A DNA stretch of 55,335 nucleotides from Brasilonema bromeliae SPC951 (GTDB lineage: Bacteria; Cyanobacteriota; Cyanobacteriia; Cyanobacteriales; Nostocaceae). The notes under the pieces are model-generated. The model searched no databases. It was given only the letters and a program-made list of their open reading frames with translations, and had not been told where the DNA came from. The position numbers and the translations under genes are program-made. Shown here piece after piece: positions 42,641 through 53,144 of this stretch. Position 1 is the first letter of the stretch. Each line of letters begins with the position of its first letter. The DNA lies in assembly GCF_012912135.1 (NCBI RefSeq), contig NZ_QMEB01000005.1, positions 1 to 55,335 on the forward strand. The letters run 5' to 3'.

Positions 42641-43507
42641 ATGGAAACAAAACAGCTAGGCAAAACAGGTGTCTCCGTAAGTGCGATTGGTTTAGGGGCT
42701 ATGCCAATGTCAATAAGCAATCGTCCCCCAGAGTCACAGTCAATTGATGTCATTCATCGTGCCCTGGATTTGGGTATCACGTTCATTGACACAGCCGACT
42801 CTTACTGCAAAGATGAAAGCGACAAGCACCACAATGAGCGATTGATTCACCAAGCTTTAGAATCCTACAAGGGCGATGTGAGTCATGTTGTTGTAGCAAC
42901 CAAAGGCGGTTTAATGCGTCCTAATGGAAATTGGACACGCAATGGTAATCCCCAGCATTTACGCGAAACCATCCGCATCAGCTTTGAGGCTTTGGGCGGT
43001 AAAAAACCGATTGATTTGTGGCAATATCACGCACCAGACCCAGATTATACCATAGAGGAGTCCCTCGCACCAGCCAAAGAAGCTGTGGATGCGGGAATGA
43101 TTCGGTTTGTGGGAGTTTCCAACTTTTCTGTAGAACAAATAAAACGGGCACGGGATGTGGTTGATATTGTCTCGGTGCAAAATCAATACAACCCTTGGCA
43201 ACGTCAGCCAGAATTTGATGGCGTATTGGAGTATTGTCAGCATGAGAGTTTGACATTTCTACCTTGGAGTCCTTATGGCGGTAGTCGTCGCCATGATGGT
43301 TTGGAAGATATTGGGGCGATCGCCAAACTTGCCAAAGAAAAAGGCGTATCAGTCTATAATATTGTCCTGGCTTGGTTGCGTGCTAAATCGCCTGCGATAT
43401 TGCCTATTCCTGGCGCAAGCAAAACTTCCAGCATTGAAGACACAGTACATGCTGTTGATGTGAAATTATCAGATGACGAAGTGCAAAGAATAGATCGCGA
43501 AATCTAA
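42641..43507 (+). CDS. Aldo/keto reductase
   Basis: This 288-residue NADPH-dependent oxidoreductase with a TIM barrel has the catalytic tetrad regions: FIDTADSY (Asp and Tyr, about 47-54), ATKGG (Lys, about 86-88) and QYHAPDP (His, about 126). Cofactor-binding IPIPGASK is represented by LPIPGASKTSSIEDT. Substrate cannot be assigned. The start MSETK-like METKQLGKTG at 42641 is chosen over a GTG at 42593, which would add an unlikely 16-residue leader. A hairpin/operator lies 74 bases upstream. Confidence 0.9.
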   Translation: METKQLGKTGVSVSAIGLGAMPMSISNRPPESQSIDVIHRALDLGITFIDTADSYCKDESDKHHNERLIHQALESYKGDVSHVVVATKGGLMRPNGNWTRNGNPQHLRETIRISFEALGGKKPIDLWQYHAPDPDYTIEESLAPAKEAVDAGMIRFVGVSNFSVEQIKRARDVVDIVSVQNQYNPWQRQPEFDGVLEYCQHESLTFLPWSPYGGSRRHDGLEDIGAIAKLAKEKGVSVYNIVLAWLRAKSPAILPIPGASKTSSIEDTVHAVDVKLSDDEVQRIDREI

Positions 43508-43891
43508 AAACATTACCTTGCTTTGCTTAGTCATAGTAACCCAATACAAAATATTTTCAGGACAAAATCTGGGTATTTTACCTGAATCTAAAATACAAAA
43601 TTGTATCATATCAGCTATATAAAATAAGCTGATATTTTTTTGTTCAAGTTCACAAATATTATTATCTTTTCTGACTGCCAAAATCTTATATAATCTGCTT
43701 GACAACGTTTTACCTCAAGAAAAAATCTTTAATAAAAGCTATTGTATTACTCAATTGTTCTTAACTCTGTGTGCTGTATTATACGTAAAAAAATACTTTG
43801 ATAAACCGCATGAGTTCGCTATACATGCTTGCATCAAGAGTGAAGAATATTTTACTGATAAAAAATTTAACTTAAATCTAATTAAAAAACT
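43508..43891. other. AT-rich intergenic region
   Basis: 384 bases, strongly AT-rich, with a loose inverted match of atcagctata and ataagctgat (about 43608-43635). No gene or repeat recognised. It should hold the promoter of the following membrane-protein gene. Confidence 0.4.
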
Positions 43892-44527
43892 ATGTTCCCT
43901 TTTAAAGCAATGAGTAAAGCAACGAGAGGCAACATTAATTTCCTTAATTTCCTTAAATACTTTTACAAAATTTTCACTCGTCCGACATCAAAAATGTGGG
44001 TTTGGGTAATTGCTTTTTTTAGTATCACTGCTTTTGACGGCTGGTTAATCAAACTATCTTCTTTTGTTTCTGTGCCTACAGTCATTTATTTTGCTATTTT
44101 TCCCTTAGCTTCTATTATTTCTAGGCGTCTTTCCAAGACTACTTGGAGATTGGTACTTTTTGTAGTTTTTTCACGTTCTATTTTAGCTATTAGTTTATGT
44201 ATTTTACATTTGCCAAAGCTTTCACCGTTCACAATAATTATGTATTGTATAAACATTTTATTATTCGCTTTTCTATTGCTTGATGTAATAAGTTCTCGTG
44301 GAATTGTAGCTCCAGCTTTAACAGTTATTTTGGTAATCTTGCTGTGGATGATAATCGGTTGGCAAGTGGTTATCCGTTTAGTTTTGTATTGCAATTTAGT
44401 AGTGATTTTCAACAAAGCCGCCACAAGGTTAAACAAATATTTAAATAGTTTCAATGCTGCTATGGCTGTTTTGACTGGAACCGCAGCCTTTGGATTAGCA
44501 CTAGGATGGATGCTGGCTAGCTTATGA
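43892..44527 (+). CDS. Integral membrane protein, function unknown
   Basis: This is a 211-residue protein, rich in Leu/Ile/Val, with about six membrane segments. They lie near residues 36-56, 60-77, 86-105, 110-130, 137-160 and 190-208. The N-terminus is basic (KAMSKATRGNINF). The C-terminus TAAFGLALGWMLASL contains a Gly/Ala-rich helix. I do not recognise the family. The ATG at 43892 has no clear ribosome-binding site; an internal ATG is also possible at 43910. It precedes ilvC by 80 bases on the same strand and could be co-transcribed. It is more AT-rich than the neighbours. Confidence 0.6.
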   Translation: MFPFKAMSKATRGNINFLNFLKYFYKIFTRPTSKMWVWVIAFFSITAFDGWLIKLSSFVSVPTVIYFAIFPLASIISRRLSKTTWRLVLFVVFSRSILAISLCILHLPKLSPFTIIMYCINILLFAFLLLDVISSRGIVAPALTVILVILLWMIIGWQVVIRLVLYCNLVVIFNKAATRLNKYLNSFNAAMAVLTGTAAFGLALGWMLASL

Positions 44528-44565
44528 ATTAGGAGTTTTGGTCAAGTTTTGCGGTAAGATTATAA

Positions 44566-45600
<1,035 letters not shown>

Positions 45601-45653
45601 TTAACCGCAGATGCACTAGCTTTGGACGTAGATTATTATCTTTTTTAGACTTA

Positions 45654-45683
45654 TTCCCAGGTTGAACCTGGGAATGTCTTTTT
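45654..45683 (+). terminator. ilvC terminator
   Basis: TTCCCAGGTT and AACCTGGGAA flank a 1-base centre, followed by TGTCTTTTT. It also belongs to the cccagg..cctggg dispersed palindrome family (see 54934-54954). Confidence 0.85.
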
Positions 45684-45765
45684 AAACTGAAATTCCTTCA
45701 CAAGATGGTAAATGCTGCAAAATGTATTTGTCGAATCTATTCGTGGCAAAATAATAAATGATTTT

Positions 45766-46035
45766 CTAGTATGCTCTGCGGGAAAATTGATAGTACAAGA
45801 AAATAGCGATCATCGCACCCAACACTGCCACGAACAAACCAGGAAGAGTCAAAGTTGCAGAAGTTATTGTCAAAGTCCCAGTTTGGATTACGTTAACTAA
45901 TGTTCCACCAATGAAAGCACCAACAATTCCCAGGACTATAGTCGCTAAGATTCCACCACCTTGATAACCAGGATAGATTGCTTTAGCAATAGCACCAGCT
46001 AGAATACCTAAAACGACCCAAGCAATAAGACTCAT
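45766..46035 (-). CDS. GlsB/YeaQ/YmgE family membrane protein
   Basis: This is an 89-residue protein with three membrane segments: IAWVVLGILAGAIAKAIYPG, GGILATIVLGIVGAFIGGTL and LPGLFVAVLGAMIAIFLYYQ. The glycine-rich helices match the transglycosylase-associated / YeaQ-YmgE family, often stress-induced small membrane proteins of unclear role. The ATG at 46035 (MSLIAWVV) has GGAAA seven bases upstream; the upstream ATG at 46068 is not needed. No link to the neighbouring genes is visible. Confidence 0.88.
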   Translation of the reverse strand: MSLIAWVVLGILAGAIAKAIYPGYQGGGILATIVLGIVGAFIGGTLVNVIQTGTLTITSATLTLPGLFVAVLGAMIAIFLYYQFSRRAY

Positions 46036-46514
46036 TGTTTTGTTTCCTTTTGTGTTTCTTACTAACACTTACTATTTAAACTGATGCAATGTTTCTATTC
46101 ATCATTCATCAGAAACAGTTTGAACTTATCTTCAGTAAGAAAACAAGAGTGATGCAAGTCACACTTTACTAAGACTTAGTTAATTCTCATCCGTCCAAAG
46201 TTATAATCCTGTTGGGTTAGGGAGCATCCGAAATGTGTAAAATGCCCCTCACACTGGAAGTGACTGGCTCACAAACGAAGTCCGGCTATTTCCTAAGCCC
46301 TATGGAAGGCCTGCGCCGTTGCAAGAGCGTCTTTTGGAGGAAATACAAGCACGCACTCGCGTTCGCGGACTAATTTTGAGCCACTGTGCAAATACCGCCA
46401 ATCTGAGGAACGTCTCATCAAGCCATGAGCATCTAAACGAAGATGGAACAGACGGAAGCATTGCTTGAGGGTGGGAAAATTCTAGAATGAATCAATGAAT
46501 TGAAGAACAAAGCG
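46036..46514. other. Intergenic region with probable decayed sequence
   Basis: Mostly unassigned. Around 46290-46390 short open stretches (RLLEEIQARTRVRGL) look like remains of a coding sequence I cannot name. No repeat or RNA seen. Confidence 0.35.
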
Positions 46515-46769
46515 ATGCAGAGTATCAAGTTACGTTCTCGTGTTGGGCAAGATGGTATCTTGCATCTAGAAATTCCAGTAGGTATTGCAGACAGAGAAAT
46601 AGAAGTTATGGTGATTTATCAACCACTAGAACCATCAACACAGCAGAAAACACCAGAAGAATTGGGCTGGACTCCCGGTTTTTTTGAGCAGACAGCTGGT
46701 TGTCTGCAAGATGATCCGTTGGTGCGATACCCCCAGGGTGAATATGAACAACGGGAGCCGCTAGAGTGA
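46515..46769 (+). CDS. VapB-type antitoxin
   Basis: This 84-residue small acidic protein has an N-terminal beta-rich part (IKLRSRVGQDGILHLEIP, about 3-20) that resembles an AbrB-type or similar DNA-binding strand set. The C-terminal part is acidic and disordered-looking (GEYEQREPLE), as antitoxins often are. Its stop overlaps the toxin start (GTGA), coupling the two. The start at 46515 (MQSIK) is chosen; 46500 (TTG) is the alternative. Family assignment is from position and partner more than from motif. Confidence 0.7.
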   Translation: MQSIKLRSRVGQDGILHLEIPVGIADREIEVMVIYQPLEPSTQQKTPEELGWTPGFFEQTAGCLQDDPLVRYPQGEYEQREPLE

Positions 46770-47173
46770 TTTATTTGTTAGATACCAATGCTTGCATTGT
46801 TTATCTAAATCGCCCTGTGTCTGGTGTGCGGCGACGATTACAATCACTATCGCCACAAGATATTGCTGTGTGTTCAGTTGTGAAAGCTGAACTATTTTAT
46901 GGTGCGATGAAAAGCAAGAATCCTACGCGCACTCTGGCATTACAAGAAGCTTTTCTAAATAATTTTGTATCCTTGCCTTTTGATGATACCGCCGCCAGAA
47001 TCTACAGTAGAATTCGTGCTGATTTGGCGGCTTTAGGCACTCCTATTGGTCCTTATGATTTGCAGATTGCAGCTATTGCTTTGGCAAATAATTTAACATT
47101 AGTAACCCACAATACTGGCGAATTTAGTCGGGTGGAGGGGCTACAGATTTCGGATTGGGAGGAAGAGGGCTAG
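46766..47173 (+). CDS. vapC: VapC-type PIN-domain toxin ribonuclease
   Basis: This is a 135-residue PIN-domain protein, a metal-dependent RNase that would cleave RNA when free of its antitoxin. The conserved acidic residues are in place: LLDTNACI (Asp6), VKAELFYG (Glu about 42), GPYDLQIAAIA (Asp about 98) and THNTGEF (Asn/Asp region near 115). The start is GTG at 46766, overlapping the antitoxin stop by four bases. The target RNA is not known. Confidence 0.88.
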   Translation: MIYLLDTNACIVYLNRPVSGVRRRLQSLSPQDIAVCSVVKAELFYGAMKSKNPTRTLALQEAFLNNFVSLPFDDTAARIYSRIRADLAALGTPIGPYDLQIAAIALANNLTLVTHNTGEFSRVEGLQISDWEEEG

Positions 47174-47454
47174 GAACTGCGCTGGACTCACCTCGGCGAC
47201 TACCCACGGCGCTGCCTCGCCTTTGTCTGAGGTTATATCATGTCCGGATAAACACTTCTAAAATACGAAGAAACTCACCCCTCACGCCAGGTGCACCCTC
47301 GGAGGAACCCCAACGCCAGGTCCGTCTGTCGGGAAACCCTCCTGTAGGACTGGCTCCGCAACGCACTGGCTCTCCTTAATAAGGAGAGGGGCGGGGGGTG
47401 AGGTCTTTGTTATTGTAAGTAACTAAGCGAACTTGATATTACTTATTTACCCAA
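47174..47454. repeat. Dispersed repeats between vapC and clpB
   Basis: 47290-47365 carries the aacgccagg..ctgtcgggaaaccct block of the family at 18830 and 21871, followed by a cctctccttaataaggagagggg-like palindrome (47371-47403). No gene seen. Confidence 0.65.
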
Positions 47455-50094
47455 TTAACTCGTAAACACCTGCACTGGTAAGCGCTTGAAGGCAAGCCGC
47501 TCATTCTCGATATCCACAAAGATGGTATCCCCATCATTAAATTCACCACGCAAGATAGCTTTGGCAATCTGAGTTTCTAACTCGCGTTGAATTGCTCGCT
47601 TCAGCGGACGCGCTCCAAATACAGGATCATATCCTACTTCTGCCAAAAAGTCAAGAGCAGCATCGGAAAGTTTGAGAGACATCTTGCGTTGGCGAAGCCC
47701 ACCGGAGGTATCGCTCAATCTTTGCTGCAGTCTAGCAACTTGCAACTGCACAATTCGGCGCAATTCTTGTTTCTGCAAACTGTGGAAGATGATAATTTCG
47801 TCGATACGGTTGAGGAACTCTGGACGGAAGCTATTTCGCATCGCTTCCATCACCCGATGGCGCATTTCATCGTAACGTGAGTCATCTCCTGACACATCTA
47901 AGATATACTGTGAACCGATGTTGCTGGTCATGATGATGACGGTGTTCTTGAAGTCCACTGTATGTCCTTGAGCATCAGTGACTCGACCATCATCGAGAAT
48001 TTGCAACAAGATGTTAAAGACATCTGGGTGTGCTTTTTCGATTTCGTCGAACAAAATCACCGCGTAGGGACGACGACGAATTGCTTCGGTAAGTTGTCCG
48101 CCTTCATCGTAACCCACGTATCCTGGAGGCGCACCGATAAGTCTGGAAACGGCGTGTTTCTCCATGTACTCGGACATATCAATCCGCACCAGCGCTTCTT
48201 CGGTGTCGAACATATAAGACGCCAAGGCTTTAGCGAGTTCAGTTTTACCAACACCTGTTGGACCAAGGAAAACAAAGCTTGCGATCGGACGATTCGGATC
48301 AGCAAGTCCAGCGCGAGAACGTTGAATAGCATCTGCTACAGCACTGACTGCTTCTTCTTGTCCAACCACGCGGTGATGCAGTTCATCTTCTAAGTGCAGC
48401 AGTCTTTCTTTCTCTGATTCCACCAGCTTGCTGATGGGAATCCCTGTCCACTTAGAAATGACTTCCGCAATGTCAGCTTCAGTGACTTCCTCACGTAATA
48501 AAGATTTTCCACTGCGTTGTGCTTGAGCAAGTTCAGTTTCTACTGCTTCCAAATCGCGATGCAAACTGGTTAACTTGCCGTATTTTAACTCAGCCGCGCG
48601 GTTGAGGTCGTAGTCGCGTTCTGCTTGTTGAACTTCCAAGTTGACGCGGTCAATTTCTTCTTTAACAGACTGAATTTTCGTGATAATGTCTTTTTCAGAC
48701 TGCCATTGAGTATTGAGTGTTCTTTGGTCTTCTTTGAGATCTGCAAGTTCTCTTTCTATTCTTTCGAGACGTTCTCTGGACGCTGCATTGCTTTCTTTTT
48801 GCAGTGACAGCTTCTCCATTTCTAATTGCAGAATCTTGCGGTCGATTTCGTCGAGTTCTTCGGGTTTGGAGGTAATCTCCATTTTCAAGCGTGCTGCAGC
48901 TTCGTCTACTAAGTCAATGGCTTTGTCTGGTAAGAAGCGATCGCTAATATACCGACTCGACAATGTCGCAGCTGCAACTAAAGAACTATCAGAAATTTTC
49001 ACACCGTGGTGAACTTCATACCGTTCTTTCAAACCGCGCAAAATAGAAATGGTATCTTCGACGCTGGGTTGATCGACATAAACCTGCTGGAAGCGTCTTT
49101 CCAAAGCAGCGTCTTTTTCAATATATTTACGGTACTCATCAAGAGTTGTCGCACCAATACAGCGCAATTCACCCCGCGCCAACATCGGTTTTAACAAGTT
49201 ACCCGCGTCCATTGCGCCTTGAGTCGCACCAGCACCGACAACGGTATGAATTTCATCAATAAATAAAACTATATTACCGTTAGACTCGGTCACTTCTTTT
49301 AAGACTGCTTTGAGACGTTCTTCAAATTCGCCTCGGAATTTTGCTCCCGCAATCAAAGCACCCATATCTAAACCTATGAGCTTGCGGTCTTTGAGGGACT
49401 GGGGTACATCACCAGCTATGATACGTTGTGCGAGTCCTTCGGCGATCGCAGTTTTACCAACCCCTGGTTCACCAATCAACACAGGGTTATTTTTGGTACG
49501 ACGCGACAGAATTTGAATCGTGCGGCGAATTTCATCATCACGTCCAATCACTGGGTCAAGTTTACCTTGACGGGCAGCTTCTGTCAGGTCACGCCCATAT
49601 TTTTCCAGTGATTGGTATTTACCTTCTGGATTTTGGTCGGTCACTTTTTGGCTCCCACGAATTTGTTTAATAATATTTTTAAGCTTACTTTCGTCTAACC
49701 CAAATTCTTGGTACAGTTTCTTGCCGAAACGGTCATCTTTAGCGTAACCCAGCAGCAAGTGTTCAATAGAAATATATTCATCTTGCAACTCCTTACGATA
49801 CCCGTCGGCGCGGTCAAGAAGAGTATCCAAGCTGCGTCCTAAGTAGACAGAACTACTGCTACCAGAGACTTTGGGCTGAGTTTGAATAAATTCTTCGCTT
49901 TTGTCGCGCAGTTTTTGCAGATTCACACCCGCTTTGGTAAAAACACCGTTGGCTAGTCCTTCTTGATCCAGCAGTGCTTTCATTAGGTGTTCGCTTTCAA
50001 TCTGCTGTTGTTGATATTGTTTAGCTATATCTGGGGTGTGGGCGATCGCTTCCCAGGCTTTTTCTGTAAATTGGTTTGGATTAGTTGGTTGCAT
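47455..50094 (-). CDS. clpB: ClpB disaggregase chaperone
   Basis: This 879-residue AAA+ ATPase extracts proteins from aggregates with DnaK. The N-domain (1-145) is followed by the first ATPase domain with Walker A GEPGVGKT and Walker [10 protein letters not shown] long coiled-coil middle domain (about 410-525) contains the repeat heptads ([14 protein letters not shown]). The second ATPase domain has GPTGVGKT and [12 protein letters not shown]. The C-terminus is [14 protein letters not shown]. Length is usual. The ATG at 50094 ([14 protein letters not shown]) is the family start; the ATG at 50133 adds 13 unlikely residues. A duplicated module lies 70-300 bases upstream. Confidence 0.95.
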   Translation of the reverse strand: MQPTNPNQFTEKAWEAIAHTPDIAKQYQQQQIESEHLMKALLDQEGLANGVFTKAGVNLQKLRDKSEEFIQTQPKVSGSSSSVYLGRSLDTLLDRADGYRKELQDEYISIEHLLLGYAKDDRFGKKLYQEFGLDESKLKNIIKQIRGSQKVTDQNPEGKYQSLEKYGRDLTEAARQGKLDPVIGRDDEIRRTIQILSRRTKNNPVLIGEPGVGKTAIAEGLAQRIIAGDVPQSLKDRKLIGLDMGALIAGAKFRGEFEERLKAVLKEVTESNGNIVLFIDEIHTVVGAGATQGAMDAGNLLKPMLARGELRCIGATTLDEYRKYIEKDAALERRFQQVYVDQPSVEDTISILRGLKERYEVHHGVKISDSSLVAAATLSSRYISDRFLPDKAIDLVDEAAARLKMEITSKPEELDEIDRKILQLEMEKLSLQKESNAASRERLERIERELADLKEDQRTLNTQWQSEKDIITKIQSVKEEIDRVNLEVQQAERDYDLNRAAELKYGKLTSLHRDLEAVETELAQAQRSGKSLLREEVTEADIAEVISKWTGIPISKLVESEKERLLHLEDELHHRVVGQEEAVSAVADAIQRSRAGLADPNRPIASFVFLGPTGVGKTELAKALASYMFDTEEALVRIDMSEYMEKHAVSRLIGAPPGYVGYDEGGQLTEAIRRRPYAVILFDEIEKAHPDVFNILLQILDDGRVTDAQGHTVDFKNTVIIMTSNIGSQYILDVSGDDSRYDEMRHRVMEAMRNSFRPEFLNRIDEIIIFHSLQKQELRRIVQLQVARLQQRLSDTSGGLRQRKMSLKLSDAALDFLAEVGYDPVFGARPLKRAIQRELETQIAKAILRGEFNDGDTIFVDIENERLAFKRLPVQVFTS

Positions 50095-50159
50095 AGGCTT
50101 AATCGACGGGCGAATGACTCTAGGCGCACGCAAGGTGCAGATAGAACAAGTGTATAGTT

Positions 50160-50394
50160 TGTTCTTATATCGCCATTGTAAAAACAGGAGAGCAAATCAC
50201 TGGATCGGTGTTCACGTCTTTCTTCAGGAGTATTACCGTCCAATGAATCCTGATTGACTCCAAGCACCCAATAAATGCAAACAGAACAAAAATAAGTTTT
50301 GTTTGTATACCGTGATTGTACAAACAGGGGCGCAAATAACTGGATCGGTGTTCGCGTTTTTGTAGAGGAGTATTACCGCCCATTTTTTACTCAT
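50160..50394 (-). repeat. Duplicated module upstream of clpB
   Basis: Two direct copies on the minus strand, about 50160-50246 and 50299-50384, align without gaps over 86 bases with 16 mismatches by eye (about 80%). Conserved blocks are GGTAATACTCCT, GAACACCGATCCAGT and ATTTGC..CCTGTTT. One frame gives W-VILL-K--NTDPVIC-PV-T in both. They could be duplicated small genes or a duplicated RNA leader. Confidence 0.7.
50233..50394 (-). CDS. Possible 53-residue small protein upstream of clpB
   Basis: The ORF starts MSKKWAVILLYKNANTDPV and ends SGFIGR. The same frame in the second copy reads [17 protein letters not shown]. Between the copies most replacements in this frame are conservative (A/T, N/D, A/S, I/M). 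That hints at coding, but sequence conservation would also be seen in an RNA. No clear ribosome-binding site (GAG at about -10). Function unknown. Confidence 0.3.
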   Translation of the reverse strand: MSKKWAVILLYKNANTDPVICAPVCTITVYKQNLFLFCLHLLGAWSQSGFIGR

Positions 50395-50606
50395 TGATTA
50401 GCTGTTTGGGGCGTGTCATCTTATAAAAAGCTTATCATACAAGAGTTTAAGTCAAATAACTTTTGTGTTGCAAAAAGTGATGTTACTTTAGTAAAAGTGT
50501 CATCTGTGTCAACTGCCTATAGCTAGAATTACTCATAACAACATTCCACCTCACAGGAACTGGTGTCCTCAAAGAGTTTTTGCAATACAACCGGTATTAT
50601 CGGCTC
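50395..50606. other. Divergent spacer between the clpB module and the kinase
   Basis: AT-rich, 212 bases, with promoters for the sensor kinase. I saw no further repeat. Confidence 0.4.
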
Positions 50607-52088
50607 ATGGCTCCAAAAACCTTTACCAGCAGCAATCAAAATGCTCAAATGATAAAGAAAAACCGATTTCCTGGATGGCGCACAATCTTCTTTGGCGTTC
50701 GCACACGCATCCTCATCTGGTATGTTGCGCTGATGGCATTTTCCACATTAGTATCTGTCTTAGCAATCCGTGAGATTCTGCTTGTCCGACTCGAACAGGA
50801 GATTGAAAAGTATCTTACCCAGGAAGTAAACGAGTTTAGACGATTAACTCAGGGAAAAAACCCAAGCACGGCTCAACCTTTCGGGGATGATGTTGCAGCC
50901 ATTTTTGATGTATTCTTGTCCCGCAACATTCCCCATGAAAACTCGTTTTTGATTACGCTGTTGAGTGGGAAATTCTACAAATCTAGTCCGCAAGCTCTGC
51001 CAATTGGTTTACAGCCCAATTCAGCCCTTATTAAAGATTGGCAAAAACTCAAACAGCTCAAGCAAGGTAAGGAATTCATCTCAAATCATACTATCTACTA
51101 TATGGCTGAGCCGATACTCAAAGGCAAAACTCAGGGTGTTTTTGTGGTCACTTACTCTAGTAGTAGCGCTCATCAGCAGGTAAACCAGGCAGTTGTTGTC
51201 ATTATCCAGGTGACAATAGTTGTTCTAGCCATAGCATCGGTGCTGGCTTGGGTAGTTGCTGGACGGTTATTGGCTCCCCTAAGCTTACTCATCGAAACAG
51301 CCCACTTGATTACCGAATCTGACTTATCTCGACGTATCCCCGTGCAGGGAGTCGATCAAATTGCCGAACTGAGCATCACCTTCAATGAGATGTTAGATCG
51401 TCTCCAGACTGCTTTTGCCAGTCAACGAAACTTCATCAACGATGCAAGTCATGAACTGCGGACACCAATCACAATTATCCGAGGTCATTTGGAACTACTG
51501 GGTGACGATCCCCAAGAGCGACGTGAAACAGTGGAATTAGTGACTGATGAGCTTGATCGCATGAGTCGCTTTGTCGATGACTTACTATTACTTGCTAAGG
51601 CAGAGCAACCAAATTTTTTAAACCTACAAACGGTGGATATTAGTTTATTAATTGGGGAACTATATACTAAAGCCACAGCTTTAGCTCAGCGAGACTGGCG
51701 TTTGGAAAACAAGGGTGTAGGGCTGATTGTGGCTGACCGCCAGCGTCTGACTCAGGCTATCATGAACTTGGCTCAGAATGCTACGCAGTACACCAGTGAT
51801 GGAGATGTCATTGCCCTTGGTTCAGAAGTTTTGAACGGTTATGCTTATTTCTGGGTGCGTGACACAGGCGTTGGCATTGCTCCTACCGATCAAGAGCGAA
51901 TTTTCGAGCGCTTTGCCCGTGGCTCCCATAGTTATCGTCGTTCTGAGGGGGCTGGTTTGGGATTGTCTATCGTACGAGCGATCGCAACAGCACATGGCGG
52001 TCGAGTAGAACTTAAAAGCAAACTCGGTAAAGGTTCTACATTCACTCTTATCATTCCACTAGATCCACCCTTTGGAGATTCTGTATGA
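50607..52088 (+). CDS. Membrane sensor histidine kinase
   Basis: This is a 493-residue two-membrane-segment sensor kinase. The first segment is near residues 35-55, then a periplasmic domain (56-205), and the second segment (about 206-232). HAMP follows (RLLAPLSLLIETAHLI.. LSRRIPVQGVDQI). The phosphoacceptor HisKA has NDASHELRTPI (His near 293). The ATPase domain has NLAQNATQY, DTGVGIAP, FERFARGS and GAGLGLSIV. No extra domains. The ATG at 50607 (MAPKTF) is chosen; a later ATG at 50649 is possible. The stop overlaps the response regulator start by four bases, so the two form one unit. Confidence 0.92.
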   Translation: MAPKTFTSSNQNAQMIKKNRFPGWRTIFFGVRTRILIWYVALMAFSTLVSVLAIREILLVRLEQEIEKYLTQEVNEFRRLTQGKNPSTAQPFGDDVAAIFDVFLSRNIPHENSFLITLLSGKFYKSSPQALPIGLQPNSALIKDWQKLKQLKQGKEFISNHTIYYMAEPILKGKTQGVFVVTYSSSSAHQQVNQAVVVIIQVTIVVLAIASVLAWVVAGRLLAPLSLLIETAHLITESDLSRRIPVQGVDQIAELSITFNEMLDRLQTAFASQRNFINDASHELRTPITIIRGHLELLGDDPQERRETVELVTDELDRMSRFVDDLLLLAKAEQPNFLNLQTVDISLLIGELYTKATALAQRDWRLENKGVGLIVADRQRLTQAIMNLAQNATQYTSDGDVIALGSEVLNGYAYFWVRDTGVGIAPTDQERIFERFARGSHSYRRSEGAGLGLSIVRAIATAHGGRVELKSKLGKGSTFTLIIPLDPPFGDSV

Positions 52089-52756
52089 CTGATCGGATTC
52101 TAATTGCTGAAGATGAACCGCGCATAGCTACTTTCATAGAAAAAGGGTTACGAGCGTCGGGGTTTTCTTCCGCAATTGCCAAAGATGGTCACGAAGCCTT
52201 GAGCATGGCTCAAACTGGGGATTTTAACCTCCTGCTCCTTGACATTGGTCTGCCTGGCAAAGATGGTTGGATGGTATTGGAAGAATTACGCGGTCAGGGC
52301 GAACAGATCTCTATCATAATCCTCTCCGCTCGTGACGAGGTAAGTGATAAAGTTGCCGGACTAGAAGGTGGCGCTGACGACTACATCACAAAACCCTTTC
52401 GGTTTGAAGAATTGCTGGCACGGGTACGGGCGCGGTTACGCGACAATCGTTTGGTTAGACGACAGGAAGAAACGATTCTTAAAACAGGCAAGATTGTGCT
52501 AAACCTGCTGACACGTCAGATTTGGGTTGGGGATCATCTACTCAAGTTATCAGCACGAGAATTTATCCTGGCTGAAACCTTTGTGCGTCATCCAGGGCAA
52601 GTCATGAGCCGAGAGCAATTGCTAAGTCGGGTTTGGGGCTATGACTACGATCCCGGTTCTAATGTTGTTGATGTCTGCGTTGGTTCCCTGCGCAAAAAGC
52701 TAGGTCACGACTATATCGAAACAGTCAGAGGTATGGGCTATCGGCTGCGAACGTGA
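52085..52756 (+). CDS. OmpR-family response regulator
   Basis: This is a 223-residue transcription factor. The receiver (1-120) has the phosphoacceptor Asp53 in LLLLDIGLPGKDG, acidic pocket E9/D10, Thr/Ser in IILSARDE and Lys in ITKPF. The winged-helix DNA-binding domain (about 128-223) shows LSAREFILAETFVRHPGQVMSR and SNVVDVCVGSLRKKLG. It is co-expressed with the kinase by ATGA overlap. Target genes are not shown by the sequence. The SulP gene 389 bases downstream on the same strand is the nearest candidate (inference). Confidence 0.93.
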   Translation: MTDRILIAEDEPRIATFIEKGLRASGFSSAIAKDGHEALSMAQTGDFNLLLLDIGLPGKDGWMVLEELRGQGEQISIIILSARDEVSDKVAGLEGGADDYITKPFRFEELLARVRARLRDNRLVRRQEETILKTGKIVLNLLTRQIWVGDHLLKLSAREFILAETFVRHPGQVMSREQLLSRVWGYDYDPGSNVVDVCVGSLRKKLGHDYIETVRGMGYRLRT

Positions 52757-53144
52757 AAATTTTCTCATCAATTATTCATATACAATTCATAAGTATTTAT
52801 AAATATAAAGAAGAACTGTAACAATCAGGGTCTGTTGATTGTCGCCTATTGTCATTTTTTCAACTTCATACCAAGTTGTGTTCAAATGTGTAACTTAGTG
52901 TCAAGAAAGCAGGGTGAGTACTATTTTTGACGACAACTTAGTATCAGTTGGTGAGCAATGAGATGCCATTTTGAACGTCAGGAGAGTAGCTACATACTGG
53001 CTCAGGTAGTAGGCGCAAAAATTTACGTTCTGTTTGCTGAGTTCGTGAAGATGCTGGTTGAACGATATTTTTGGAAAAATATATTGTGATTACTTTAACT
53101 TTTGTTGCAGTGAAAATACTTATAAAGATTACGAGAAAAGCAAG
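52757..53144. other. Spacer between the response regulator and SulP
   Basis: 388 bases. A 43-codon frame (52958-53089) has no ribosome-binding site or recognised domain. The stretch probably contains the SulP promoter. No strong inverted repeat seen. Confidence 0.4.

Noticed and set aside
52958-53089. 43-codon frame before sulP
   Set aside because: No good ribosome-binding site and no recognisable feature; left unannotated.
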